64,000 bases of DNA, taken from Lytechinus variegatus (lineage: Eukaryota; Echinodermata; Echinoidea; Temnopleuroida; Toxopneustidae). The stretch covers positions 38,070,687-38,134,686 of the forward strand of contig NC_054746.1 in NCBI RefSeq assembly GCF_018143015.1, read 5' to 3'. The notes under the pieces are model-generated. The model did no database searches. It saw only the letters and a list, made by a program, of their open reading frames with translations, and was not told the origin of the DNA. This document shows positions 49,204 through 61,216 of the stretch, in pieces; the first letter of the stretch is position 1; every line of letters begins with the position of its first letter. A program made the translations under genes and the position numbers.

Positions 49204-50220
49204 GTTGGTTTTGGAAAGTAAAAAAATCCTCTGGTCAATATTAAAGTCTGTCCAACATAATGGTACTTTTGGGCAGTTCGTGAGTTGAATCATAAACAGC
49301 ATAATTTTAGCAAATTGACACTAGTAAGATAATTAAACATTTACATGTATGATACATCAAGCTGTCTGACCATTTAACTACATGTACAATTACCTTTTAG
49401 CAAATGACAAGTGATGCTTAGGCCTTTTGTAACCATTGCATTGGGCAGAATTTGAAGTAGATGACTAGAATAGTAGAAATCATACTTATGTGAAGACGAA
49501 AGATCAAAAGAATGATTACAATTTAATAAATCTGAATTTAATGTGAGAAATAATTGCAATCAAGTAATTTTATTTGCAAAAATTATATTCCATGATTTAA
49601 TAACCAAATTTCTCTTCTGTACAGAAGAGTAAATCATGTTGTTTATAAATCTTTAGGAAACCTTTTTTTTTATCAAACGAAAATACATGTATACTGGCAG
49701 ATGTTAGTAGATTTTCCAGTGGGTACTTTTGGGCAATTTGAATTGGCACATTTTGAAGATGAAAATTTTAAAAGAAAAAAAAAATGCTTTCCAAGGGGGG
49801 GGGCACACTTTGGTGAAAATGACATATTTCCAGTACAAATTTTGACTGGCTCTCAGGGGGGGATGAGCCCATTGTGCCCTCCCCTGGGTCCATCAGTGAT
49901 AAAAACCCAACATTTTGTGAATTAGTAAATTCAATGCATATATCTACAAAATGAAACTTACATGTTGGAATTAATTGTGTTTCTCGAATTGATTCATTTA
50001 TAAATCTTAAGAGTTATTGGGAAAACATCAAGAATAAATAAATAACGTTATGATATGCAATAACTGAATGTGTATTACATGCTTTGATTTATATCAAGAA
50101 AAAAATTAATCCTTGACATAGAGGGGCTGGTTTAGTAGTGAAATTCAAATTGTCACTATTATTCAGTAATATGTGTAAGTCATGTATTATTTTGGATGGC
50201 AATGTACTTGTATGTTATTT

Positions 50221-51294
50221 TTGTCTCACCTGCATGGCAGAGTGAGTCTATAGGCCCCGCTTTTCCGGCGGCGACGGCATCAACATTAAATCTTAACCGA
50301 AGGTTGAGTTTTTGAAATGACAGCATAACTTCAAACATATATGGACTTAGTTCGTGAAACTTTTCCTTAAGGGTATTCAAGTATGACTGTACATCTTGCC
50401 TGAGTTTCAGGTCACATGACCAAGGTCAAAGATAAGGTTAAGCTTTTGAAATGTCATAACCTAGAAACCATATAGACCTATTTCATGAAACTTGGGCATA
50501 AATTTAATCAAGTATTACTCAACATCCTGCCTGAATTTCAAGTCACATGATGAAGGTCAAAGGCCATTTAGGGTCAATGATCTTTTGCAAAGCTCAGGGT
50601 ATCTATTGAATTATCATAACTTTGAAAGTCTATTGGTCTAGTTGATGAAACTTCGACATGAGAGTAATCAAGTATCACTGAACATCCTGTGCAAATTTCA
50701 GGTCATATGACCAAGGTCAAAGGTCAATGAACTTTGGTCGTATTGGGGTATCTGTTGAATTGCTATAACTTTGAAAATCTATGGGTCTAGTTCATGAAAC
50801 TTGGACATAAGAGTAATCAAGTACCACTGAACATCCTGTGCGAATTTCAGGTCACATGACCAAGGTCAAAAGTCAATGAACTTTTTGCCATGTTGAGGGT
50901 ATCTGTTTAATTTCCATAATAACTTTGAATGTTTATAGATCTGATTCATGAAACTTATATATAAGAGTAATCTAGTATCACTGAGTATCATGTGCTAGTT
51001 TCATGTCACATGACCAAGGTCAATGGACTTTGGCCAATTTTGAGGTAGTAAATAGATTGGTGTCACAACTTTCAAAGTTTATAGATATAGTTTATATAAT
51101 GTGGATAAATAGAGGTAATCAAGTATCACTGACAAGTCTTAGGTCGCATGATCAAGGTCTAATTTCATTTATTGTCAATGAATGCAATATTGTTTCAAAT
51201 AGGAATGGTATTTTGTTGTGGATAATTATTTTGTAATAGTTTTCTAAGTCAGCACTGCTGCTATATTGAATCACACAATGCAGGTGAGACTGCC
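50221..51294. repeat. Composite element: TCTCACCTGCA ends, ~150-bp tandem units
   Basis: The ends TGTCTCACCTGCATGGCAG (50221) and TGCAGGTGAGACTGCC (51294) are inverted. Inside, units anchored on GTCACATGACCAAGGTCAAA begin at 50411, 50542, 50702, 50851, 51005 and 51143 (spacings 131-160). One unit (50714-50726) has an exact AGGTCAAAGGTCA. It lies in the intron of the hAT-like gene. Confidence 0.82.
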
Positions 51295-51399
51295 AGAGGC
51301 ACTCAACTTGATAGTAAATCAGTATCCATTTACATTAATATATATAGAATTTAATTAAGTTTGACACATGAAGAGGTTGCTTTATTCATCTTTGATAAT

Positions 51400-51790
51400 G
51401 GATCCTTTGTTATAAGCCCATCATATGGGACGTATTATGGTATCATGCTCAGTGTCCGTCTGTCTGTCCGTCCGTTGACTTTTCCTTGTAAACATGATAA
51501 TTTCAGTTTAACTTATCCTACATGTAGGTTCATATAATTTGTGCGTTGGATACTAGATTGGATCCCAGGAAGTGTATTGATTTTGAGGTCAAAATGTCAA
51601 AGGTCAAATTCACAGTGACATGTTTTCATCTTACCCTTCTGCAGTCCTTGTAAGTGCATTAAATCATTTAAATTAACCTAGGCTCATGTAATTTGGTGTG
51701 AATAGTACTAGCATGAATCACATGTAGCCTATTGATTTTAAGGTCAGAAGGTCAAAGGTGAAGTTGTCATCTTCCACTTTTCTTGCTTGA
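51400..51790. repeat. Dispersed repeat starting CATATGGGACGTATTATGG
   Basis: Contains a short TCCGTCTGTCTGTCCGTCCG run and GGTCAAAGGT blocks at about 51598 and 51748. It looks like a dispersed noncoding repeat; the right boundary is uncertain. Confidence 0.45.
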
Positions 51791-51890
51791 CCAATAACTC
51801 CATTTTCTGTGTTACAGGCGGGCATATTTTGTGCTCGTCTTAGCAGCACTCTTGTTCAGTGTTAGAACAGGTTTCTTTTATGAATTGCAG

Positions 51891-53834
51891 GAACAAGGAG
51901 TTGCAGAAAGTCGAGTTGGTGAGGTAATTCGGACAGTAATAGAAACTGTTGCTGAGAGGCAGGTGGAGAAGTTGCCTTCTACTTCTACACAGCGTCGACT
52001 TGGTGCTGAGATGAAGGCACTCAGCCAGATGCAGGTGACAGCTGCTCTCCATGACAAAGACAAACTCACACTTAAATATGATGGTACAACGAAAGCAACC
52101 CTCGGGCATATCGCGGAGGTCGAAGTTTCCTCTGGAAGTGAAACGTATTTGGTTGGAATGAAGCAGCAACCAGGAGGTCAAGCGTCGGATTATGTGAACG
52201 CAATTACACAGTGTACTGGAAGTGATTTGCTTGGTGCATGCAGTAATACAATGACAGATAGATGTGTAACTAATGCTGCTGTGGATGCCCAGATTGAAGA
52301 GAAGATTGGAAAAAAGCTGAACAAGTTCAGATGTGGGATGCATCCTTTGGATTCCATGGCAAAAAAAGCAGATTCTGTTCTCACATCTCTTGACAAGGAT
52401 CGGATAGTTCCGAGCAGTACTATGCCATACCATCGAAGAGGGGAGAGTAACGCACAGGCTCTTGTACGTGCTGCTGCTAAGCTTTTAAACAATGCTGCCA
52501 CTGGAGATATTGCTGGACTAAGGACATATTTGAAGGACAGGGGATTCATTGATTCCCTTCCACGTTGGGTTGGCAACCGTTTTAACATGCTTTTCAAGAG
52601 TGCAGCAATGTTAAGCGAGGTTGGAGACGGAATAATCGAGTACTTCACTAAAGTGACAAAGCCTTCGAATGACCTCCACAGATCATTTATGAACGCTTGG
52701 ACGACAGAGTCAAGGACGGATGTCAAATGCCTTGGGATTGTTCATCATGTGCTAACGGGTCCATGGATGGCAACCATTGGAACAAGTCAGAATATTCTGG
52801 ATCTGAACGGCATGTTTCAAAATGCTCTGGTCTTTATTGAAGAGTGCCACAAGGACACAGAGCTCCTGTTCCACTCCGAAGTGAATGCCTTCCGAGGCCA
52901 GATTCAGGATGTAGATAGTTGGAGGAGGATAACCAAAGATCCTACCCCTCAAACACACTCCACTCTCTCCCACATCCTGAATGGTTTTGTTGAAGTGATC
53001 AAGAGACAAATGGAATCGCAACTTCCAGGAGGTGAGTTCTGGAATCCATCCAATGAACTCAAAGAAGATGCAATGTCATGTTCTCCAACCAACATCAGTG
53101 GTGAGAGGAATTTTGCCATGCTCAATTCTAGACTACACAGAGCTCCAAATGCCAAGATTTGTAAATTGGAGGGACAGGTTATGTTTTCTACCAACAAGAC
53201 AAGGAAGTGGCTAGAATCATCAAGCCCAGAGAGAAAAAGGAAACTCATAGAACAAGCAGTAATCCAATATAAAAAGATCAGGACTGAGGACAAAGCAGCT
53301 GAAGAGGCTTATATTGAAGGAGTCAGGAAGAGAGTGAGATGTAAGCAGGAAAAGATGACTGTAAAAGATACCAGGGAACGGAGAAGAATTGAGGATATAA
53401 TGGAATGTGTCATCACGCATGGGCTTATTGCCAAGGACAACCATGTTGAGAAGCTGAAGGGGATGTCCAAGACTCAAGCCTGCAATCTCCTCCGAAAGCA
53501 GATAAGCTTTCACACCAAAGTTTTACAACAAGGTGTTCAAAAGGTTGCCCTCTCCAAGTGCTCAAGAGAGGAGCTTGTAAGAATAATATGCAATTTCCCA
53601 CAAGATCATCATCATTTATACATGTCATACATCATAGATCCATCCATCATTCTTGACCAGGCATTCCACCATCGATGGGATGAAAATGGCAGAGACCACT
53701 GGTATCAAGGTAGAGTGGTAGCACTCGACAGTGGAGAGCTGAAGATACACTATGATGGCCAGGATGAGCTCTACTTTATGACACTTCAAGAATTTTTAAC
53801 AGATTTATACCTTCAAGATGTTATCATGGTTTGA
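51891..53834 (+). CDS. hAT-like RNase H-fold transposase-derived protein, 3' exon intact
   Basis: 648 open codons and TGA from acceptor AATTGCAG at 51890, in phase 0 with the exon ending 49203, so the join reads SYYLQ-EQGVAESRVGEVIR. Candidate catalytic acids of an RNase H-like fold: Asp in LTLKYDGTTK (codon at 52080), Asp in NTMTDRC (52257) and Glu in ISGERNFAML (53103). Between them C-x2-H (RCGMHPLD) and PRWVGNRF resemble the hAT arrangement. The last ~55 residues (HRWDENGRDHWYQGRV, LKIHYDGQDELYF, EFLTDL) look like a Tudor/chromo-type barrel. I cannot name the family; it may be an active or domesticated transposase. The same-strand frame opens earlier (ATG 51831), but that part is probably intron. 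No terminal inverted repeats are obvious around it. Confidence 0.72.
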   Translation, partial: EQGVAESRVGEVIRTVIETVAERQVEKLPSTSTQRRLGAEMKALSQMQVTAALHDKDKLTLKYDGTTKATLGHIAEVEVSSGSETYLVGMKQQPGGQASDYVNAITQCTGSDLLGACSNTMTDRCVTNAAVDAQIEEKIGKKLNKFRCGMHPLDSMAKKADSVLTSLDKDRIVPSSTMPYHRRGESNAQALVRAAAKLLNNAATGDIAGLRTYLKDRGFIDSLPRWVGNRFNMLFKSAAMLSEVGDGIIEYFTKVTKPSNDLHRSFMNAWTTESRTDVKCLGIVHHVLTGPWMATIGTSQNILDLNGMFQNALVFIEECHKDTELLFHSEVNAFRGQIQDVDSWRRITKDPTPQTHSTLSHILNGFVEVIKRQMESQLPGGEFWNPSNELKEDAMSCSPTNISGERNFAMLNSRLHRAPNAKICKLEGQVMFSTNKTRKWLESSSPERKRKLIEQAVIQYKKIRTEDKAAEEAYIEGVRKRVRCKQEKMTVKDTRERRRIEDIMECVITHGLIAKDNHVEKLKGMSKTQACNLLRKQISFHTKVLQQGVQKVALSKCSREELVRIICNFPQDHHHLYMSYIIDPSIILDQAFHHRWDENGRDHWYQGRVVALDSGELKIHYDGQDELYFMTLQEFLTDLYLQDVIMV

Positions 53835-54280
53835 CTCTTGCCTGCAAAAAGAAAAACAAAATGTAAGTGGGAATACAAATGGTGCACACATAGTACAAAA
53901 ATATTTTACAACTGCTTTGATAGCAGTAGTCTAAGCATACTGTTTGAATAACACTTTATCATTGGTAACAACAAAAGTATAGAAAACAAGATGTGTAGCC
54001 TACACATGTATCATCAAAAATGTGGTAACTTGCTTCCTGAGGTTAAGTTATTTTCAAACAAATTTTAAAGGTTATGCATAAATATGCAAATATTCCTATC
54101 ATGAATAGTGAATGAATGGTTTACATCTGAACAAACAAGAAAATTGATGTGTCCAAAGGACAAAGATGCCCCCGCTTAACTTTGAGTGAAATTCATTCAC
54201 TCAAAAAGATTTCACTTACTAGTAATTTTTTTTTCCAAGCATCAGCAAAATATGTGAAGTCATTCATCTTGCTGTAGAAT
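53835..54280. other. Downstream flank of hAT-like gene
   Basis: AT-rich, no ORF, no clear polyadenylation signal or terminal repeat seen. Confidence 0.45.
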
Positions 54281-54282
54281 AA

Positions 54283-54650
54283 TGAGCTGTGACCTTTGAC
54301 CTGTGGACTCCAAATTCAAGCTTAGCCTGTATGTTTGTGTAGTCTACCTACACACCCACATGTTTTTAAATCTGTTGAATATTTCACAAGTTATCATGCT
54401 GACACCAACTCTCATATCTATTGAGCTGTGACCTTTGACCTGCGGACTCTGAATTCGAACTTAGTCTGAATTTTGGTGTCATCTACACTGTACCAACACA
54501 CCCATTTTTTTTAAATATGTTGAATATTTCCTAAGTTATGCAAAAACCAACTTGCATAGTTCATGAGCTGTGGCCCTTGACCTTTGACCTAGCTGCAGAC
54601 TCTGAATTCAAACTTAGCCTGTATTTTGGTGTCACACCAAAAATCCATAT
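54283..54650. repeat. Three ~140-150-bp tandem units with DR1 motifs
   Basis: TGACCTTTGACCT is exact at 54290, 54429 and 54578. Each is followed by CTGNGGACTC, AATTC and CTTAG, and GTTGAATATTTC in the first two. Confidence 0.82.
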
Positions 54651-54810
54651 AATACTTTTTGAGTTATTGCACGGAAGCCAAGTGGGGGGAGGGGGAACAG
54701 ACTTACGGAAAATGCATAGACGGGCAATGCTTACCGTAATGCCCCCTCAGGACTTTGTCTGTGGGGACATAAAAAGAAGAATATATATGCATGTTTACTA
54801 TGTTGATATT

Positions 54811-55034
54811 TAACTTTTTGAAGAAAAATAGAGATATATGATAGAACAGCTGGCGCTAGATGTTCTGAGGGTGCCCTTAAAAATTAGGCGGGGGGGGGGG
54901 AGGGGTGGTTTTTCACAAAGAATTAACTTTTTGAAGAAAAATAGAGATATATGATAGAACAGCTGGCGCTAGATGTTCTGAGGGTGCCCTTAAAAATTAG
55001 GCGGGGGGGGGAGGGGTGGTTTTTCACAAAGAAT
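54811..55034 (+). repeat. Recent 113-bp tandem duplication
   Basis: 54811-54923 and 54924-55034 start TAACTTTTTGAAGAAAAATA and are the same apart from the length of one G-run (12 against 9). Noncoding. Confidence 0.92.
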
Positions 55035-56129
55035 TAAGTATAACTTGGAGTCGCAAATATAAATGTCCAGTTTCATGTGGTAAAAAAGGACATCACATCG
55101 TAGGTAAAATCATGCTGAGAGGACATGCACTACTGCATATTAATCAGTAAAATTGTGTGTTATATTTCATGTGCAAGCACCAAGCATGACTTTAATTCAT
55201 ACTGAACTTGTAGTGAATCCCCCCCCCCCCCCCCCCCGTTATGCCCCCCAAAATTGTGCTACCATTTATAAATTACTGCATTTTGGAACTCTTTGAAATT
55301 CAAAATGAATCATATATAGGACAGTGCAACACCATATTCAGTTGAAAAAGGAAGGGCATAGCTCATCAAGTGGAGCAACAATTTTGACAGCCATTTCAAT
55401 ATCCTAAAAATATCCTGAAAACACAAAGTAGAATTATTTTTTCTCAGAAAGTGCGCCTGTATACTATTAGATACATGGGACCATTAAGGAAAATATTGAT
55501 CAGCCCATCCCCCCCCCCCCCATTAAAAGAAGATCATTAGTAAAAAAAAGTGTAGAACATTTCATCTTTGAAAAAATTGTCAATCACAAATGAACAATGA
55601 TCTAGCACTGGAAAATTAAGGGAAATTAATAGACACCCCCCCCCCCCCCGCCACAGACTCTATTTAATGTATTCTCTGATTGGTCCTAGTTACTCAACAA
55701 CCAGGTCATCCATTAACTATTCACCTCATTGCCATTATTTCAAACCTATTTATGTTTTATGTCAAATTCTAGTTAGGTTCGTCTACAGCAGTGTAAAGAT
55801 TGGGGGGGGGGCCCAAGAAAAAAAGTGAACAGGAGATAAAAGTGAAGGAAATATATAATAGTGGAATATATCATTTTCTCAATATTATGAAAACATTCAT
55901 AAAAGAATTGGATATAAAAAAATTTTGTCGTTTGCTTCTCTCGCTTACAATTTTATAAATTTTGCCTGTTATGCCATATCTGGACCCTTCCAAACTTATG
56001 CCATTTTTCATCTATAATTCATCTTTACTTTGTTCAACACCTCTTCTAAGTTTATAAGTTGAAATTAGATTACATAAAAAAATAAATTATCTCAAAGTAT
56101 AACATCATAATGATGTAGGTCAATGAAAA
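55035..56129. other. Intergenic with four long C/G runs
   Basis: C runs near 55218, 55511 and 55637 and a G run at 55803, each 9-17 long; no gene seen. Confidence 0.55.
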
Positions 56130-56149
56130 TAGCCCACTGACTGGACATT

Positions 56150-56800
56150 TCACTATCCAAATTAGATCAAGTGTAGTGTAGACCAAATGTAGATTAGACA
56201 AGGTATGGTGTAGACCAAATGGAAATTAGAAAGGAAAAAATGATAGACCAAATGGGTTAGCCCATTTGGTATTAGACTAAATGATAAGTAGGCAAACTGC
56301 ATGTAGATCAAATGAATAAATATATGTACATATATATTTCACACTGGGAAACTGATATCAAGCCAATTTTATGTATTTGGCAAATTAAAAAAAATCATTA
56401 GACCAACTGGACATATTGCTAAATGAGAATTAGACCAAGTGTAGTGTAGACCAAATGGCAATTTGATAGACCTAATGGGTTCGGCCCATTTGGCATTAGA
56501 CTAAATAAGAAGTGGGCAAACTGCATGTAGACCAAATAAATAAATATATATATTTCACACTGAGGAGCTGATATCAAGCCAATTTTATGTATTTGGCAAA
56601 GTAAAAAAAAATCATTAGACCAACTGGACATATCGCTATACGAGAATTAGACCAAGTGTAGTGTAGATCAAATGGCAGTTAGACCAAATGGCAATTTGAT
56701 AGACCTAATGGGTTCAGCCCATTTGGCATTAGACTAAATGAGAAGTGGGCAAACTGCATGTAGACCAAATGAATATACACACATTTCACACTTGGGACTG
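56150..56800. repeat. Three ~216-231-bp tandem units of the AGACCAAATG family
   Basis: TTCACACT anchors end the units near 56346, 56562 and 56793. Each holds GTAGTGTAGACCAAATG, CCCATTTGG and AACTGCATGTAGA. Within units the short motif AGACCAAATG recurs many times, sometimes inverted (CATTTGGT). Confidence 0.82.
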
Positions 56801-57358
56801 ATAAAGAGAGTTGTAGCAGACGACGGAGAGGCGTGCATGATCTGCGTCCGCACAAAACGCGCACACATTTATGTACTAACATGAAAGCTGGCATATGGGA
56901 CATCTAACAGCAAATTACACATGCGGGGCTATTGGAGAGATGCAGCAGACGACGGCTAGCAGACGTCGATATGCGCGCGCGTTAAGCGAGCACATCATGA
57001 TCGTTTATACTATCGATAGTACGTGTAATGTATAAAAATGGTACCGCGATGTCTATGACTTTTTCGGACCATACTTGTGCTCTAATTTTGCTCATTTTCA
57101 GAAGTTAAATGGATAGTACGTAAGTTTTAAGTAGTTTCACATGATAAATTAGATGTCAAAGAATTTTTTGATATCATTTTTGGGGACAACGAATACCTTT
57201 TGGTTTTTTTGTTGTCCTGCCTACAATTGCAATGACAATCTTTAAATTTATTTTGGTCCAGTTCTTTTTATATATTTTTATGAAATAAAGACAAAAATAG
57301 AAGAGCCCCGTCGAGGAATTTGGGATTATTGATCAGGTCCAGGTGGCTCTACGATCGC

Positions 57359-57418
57359 AAGCCGTCTGTGTACGAGGAAAGAAATTTTTTTTTCAAAAAT
57401 CCTCAAAACAGACGGCTG
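57359..57418. repeat. Hairpin AGCCGTCTGT/ACAGACGGCT
   Basis: Perfect 10-bp arms about 37 bases apart. Just downstream, ATGAGGTCCA and TGGACCTCAT form a second hairpin. Confidence 0.5.
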
Positions 57419-58721
57419 CCAGGTTCAGTACGTACGGTACCACCCACTCCTAGTACCAATGAGGTCCAAACATTAACATGTATGGACCTCATTACCCAAA
57501 ATTATGGGTTAGACAATTCAGTTCTGATTTCAAACCCAAGACTTTGGTAAATGTACGCCTTAATACAAATTGGAGTTATGCGATATGACTTTCATTTGGT
57601 GGGAAGCCTTTAAATACTTCAAAAAATGAGTTGAAATTAAAATGAATTACTATTAAACTTACATTTCAGGCCCTTTTTGTTGATTTTCGGTGAGCGTTCC
57701 ACACAGCTGCGACGAGTGATCAACTCCGAAGTGATACGCGAACTGGTCAGCTGATCGGTCAGGTGATCGGTAGATTATCTTTTTGTCAGACGTTCATAAT
57801 TTATGTAAAGCGTATCAATCTTCAGTATCTTGATTCCAAAGTATCAGTATTGCAGATAAATGTCATTATTGATTGGAATCAGTGGCGGATCGGGGGGGGG
57901 GTGGGGGTGGGGGTGAGCATTTCTGCCCGATCCCCCTATTGAGATTTGTAGTAAATATTTTGGAATTAAATACGTTGTTCATACTAGTTATGCGACCCCT
58001 CCCTTATGATGATCACAGCATTATTTGTAATGGGGATATTTCGTTCATATTCTTGTCTCTTCTTTCTCTTTTTAGCCTTTTTTTGCTTGTTAAAACCTTT
58101 TTTCCTTTTTTTTTTTTGGGGGGGGGCTCGCCAAATTTTACGTGGGTCAAAATTACCTTCATTTTTTTAGTGACAATCTTTTTTTCATTTGTCCAGTTCT
58201 ACGCGAGACAAAATTACCTTCGATCATTATTATAGTTAAAAACTTTTTTTTATTTATTTATTTTTTTTTTTTTTGGGGGGGGAGGTTGCCAAATATCACG
58301 CGAACGTTTTTCAGCTTTTACTGTTTTATTCGACTTATAATCAAATATTAAATGGGGCTTACCACAGTTTTTTTTTAAGTCAATTCATAAGAATATTCCT
58401 CCTCGGGATTTGAGCTTTCTTTCATGAAATATCAATTTTTTTCATGATTACCAAAAATACTTAAAATTTTTTATCGGTGTATGCCTATAAAGCTTTAGCT
58501 CATGCGTTGCGCCTGCCATATTTTAATGCTGATCAACTTTATGCTTTTAATGAATTCCTAAAAACAATAAATTCTCAGATCATCAATTTTGTCGCAATCG
58601 AATAATTCGATTGCGTCTCTCTATCAGTTTTGAATATTCATAAAAAATATCAGCTCGTGCTTTTTGCTCATAATATTTTGATTAGTAAATTCTTCTCTTA
58701 TATAATCGAGTCGGATAGATA

Positions 58722-58754
58722 GATAGATAGATAACTAGAGAGAGAGAGAGTTGG
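58722..58754 (+). repeat. GATA and GA microsatellite
   Basis: (GATA)4 directly followed by a GA run and a G run. Confidence 0.85.
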
Positions 58755-58934
58755 GGGGGGGTCCCTCAGCTACTTGTCCTCGCTTATTTGTTATTATTTG
58801 TTATTATGCTCATGTTGTGAGAGCTTTGTGTTTTCACATTTTTTTCTTTTTCAACCTTTTTATTGTCTCGGAGCTTCCCTCTATTTCTTTACACTATGTA
58901 ATGTAGTCCTTTTTACCTCATTGTTTCAATCATT

Positions 58935-59110
58935 GGCGGCGGAAGCCCCAAATTTTAGGAGGGGACAACCTAAAAAAATTTGACAAGCAAAAAAAAAAAA
59001 GGCTCTCAACCCAAACATTTTAGGGGGGACGTAGGAAAATAAATTGACAAGCAAAAAAAAAAAAAAGGTCAACAACAAATTTAGGGGGGAACGTCCCCGC
59101 TTCCGCCGCC
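58935..59110. mobile_element. MITE with GGCGGCGGAAGC ends
   Basis: GGCGGCGGAAGC at the left and GCTTCCGCCGCC at the right are perfect inverses. Inside are two copies of TTGACAAGCAAAAAAAAAA. Confidence 0.78.
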
Positions 59111-59429
59111 TATGGTTTCAATTCTTTTTTTGTTCTCATTTCAATGAAAACATCATTATTAAACTGACATAGAAGACTTTATTACGAAATTTTGACATTG
59201 TTTTGTTTCATTTGTTTGGCTTTCTTTTTTTCTTCTCCTCATCTTCTTTTTCTTCTTACTTTTTCCCTTTCCTTATTTTCTCTTCAGTATTTCATTTTAT
59301 GAGGTATCCGCCAATTTATACAACACCAAGCATATAGAGGCGGATAATCAGTGAGGGAGCATGACGGTGTGCCGCTCTAAAAAAAGGAGGAATATTGGAA
59401 GAAAAAAAAAGAAGAAGGGATGGGGAAAA

Positions 59430-59560
59430 AATAAAGAAAAAAAAAGATGATGATGGCAATGATGATGATGAAAATTATCTTGGTGATGATGATGGTTGTG
59501 GTGACGGTTGTGGTGATGATGATGGTGATGCTAATGATAGTGGTGATGATGATGATGACA
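59430..59560 (+). repeat. GAT/GGT trinucleotide low-complexity tract
   Basis: Impure ATG/GTG repeats on the plus strand; it gives a false Met-rich ORF. Confidence 0.8.
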
Positions 59561-59715
59561 AGATGTAATTTTGTTATTTTGTCTTTGAAAAAATTAAGTA
59601 GTGCAAAGTTGAATTCATTTAAAGTTTATTATGAAAATAGCAGAAAAAAAATTGGTATGCGTTCGAGGAAAATCCATCCCCCACCAATTTTTTTCAAAGG
59701 TAAGATTTTTTTTTG

Positions 59716-60282
59716 CCCGGGGGGGGGGGGCCACTTCCATTCACGAGTGGATACCATGCGCGACCATGGGGTCTCGAAAAGCACCCTAAACACGTAATTT
59801 CCATATTCTGAAAATGCACCCCTTAACAAGTATTGGTGTGTGAAACCCTACCCTTAACAAGTATTGGAAACAAAACGATACTCTTGGCAAATATTCCCTG
59901 AAATGAACCCCTAAACAAGTACAGGAATGTTTTATTGTTACGGGTCCTTCGGTCGTCGGCTTTACCTTATTTGGTTTAGTACGACCCCACCTTCTACACC
60001 TCGCGCAAATCGGACTCTAAACACGAAGTGTTGGAGCAAAAAGGACATCCTTTATAAAACATTTTGATTTTGTTTTATCATCCCCGCAAATTAGACCCTA
60101 AACACGACGGTTTTCCTAGCGAATTAATAGATACCCTTTTTTCGTTATTTTTGTGTTTTTGACATCCTTATCATGTTACGTAGGTAATGTGCCCTATCGT
60201 GAAAAGGACATCCTTTTTACGTGTTTTTTTGGTCGCTCATGGTATCCACTCGTCAATGTAAGTGCCCCCCCCCCCCCCCGGG
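59716..60282. mobile_element. MITE with ~52-bp inverted repeats tipped by G12/C15
   Basis: The left arm (CCCGGGGG..., then CACGAGTGGATACCATG) and the right arm (CATGGTATCCACTCG..., then the C-run) match with a few changes. Internal CCTTAACAAGTATTGG repeats twice. Noncoding. Confidence 0.85.
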
Positions 60283-61143
60283 TTTTTTGTGACGGCGTAG
60301 GCCTATGCAAGCAGCTATTATTGTGGTAAAAAAGTAAATGAAATGTCAAGAAATACATGATAATGATTTTTATGGTACATTTAGTATATATCAATTCATA
60401 CTTGTTATCAAAAAGAAAAAAGTGGGTCGTTACGGACCATTAAAAATGGGAAATTTGGGCATTTTATATTTAGGATAGAGCAACTGCTCGTTATAGACGT
60501 CACAATAAATCAAGCATTCTAAATTCTATCAACTCCATTTTTTGTCAAATAACACCTTCATCGATATTTTGAAATGATTTTTCTCATATTTTCATCATCT
60601 TTTTATCAGGGTGAAATTCCCCTTTAATTTACAAAACAGATTCGCAAACAATATCAAGAGTAGTGGGAGGCAAGGGTGGAAATCTAAGGTAGGGGACCAG
60701 GGGCTGGAAAACAGGCAAAAAAACAAAAACAAACTAACAAAAAAAAACAAAAAGGAAGGTTTATCACCCCCAAAAGAAGGTCGTCTCATCCAAAATACAT
60801 GTTTTACTTCGATTTAAATGATGTAGGCCTATTTCTTTCCATCATATATAAAAGAACAAAAATAGTAGGGGGACATTTGATAATGTGCCCCTACTATTTT
60901 GGGTTAGGGGGAAGTGTCCCCCTGGGATTTGCGCCCATGTGGGTGGGGGGTGTTGCACCTCCTTTCAGAATCATTATGGAACAGTGTGAATAGTCGCTGT
61001 GATTTCGATCTCATACCTATAAAAAAAATAGAACAGAAGAACGCCTTGACCACAGGCCAAAATGCCTAACAATTTTTCCGCGGCATTAGCGACTCTCGTA
61101 AGGGGCGCTCCATTTATAAATAAAGTTGCATGTGTAGCTGTCT

Positions 61144-61216
61144 ATGGCGACAGAATTTATAGCAGAATTGAAGCCAGAAGCGTGGGAATTTTCAAGAAAA
61201 TTCAAGAAAAGAACCG
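61144..61216 (+). CDS. Candidate first coding exon of an unknown gene
   Basis: ATG at 61144 gives 24 codons (MATEFIAELKPEAWEFSRKF...) and then a good donor (ACCG|GTGAGT). A TATAAATA lies at 61113. No downstream exon can be joined before the window ends, so this is tentative; chance is a real alternative. Confidence 0.25.

Noticed and set aside
51840..52433. 197-codon minus-strand open frame
   Set aside because: It is antisense to the intact hAT-like exon and has no family motif.
52190..52726. 178-codon minus-strand open frame
   Set aside because: Also antisense to the same exon; openness follows from the codon use of the plus strand.
57873..58235. 120-codon open frame with poly-Gly and Phe/Leu runs
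   Set aside because: Product of G-run and T-rich MITE sequence, not protein-like.
59447..59797. Met/Val-rich open frame
   Set aside because: Translation of an ATG/GTG trinucleotide tract.
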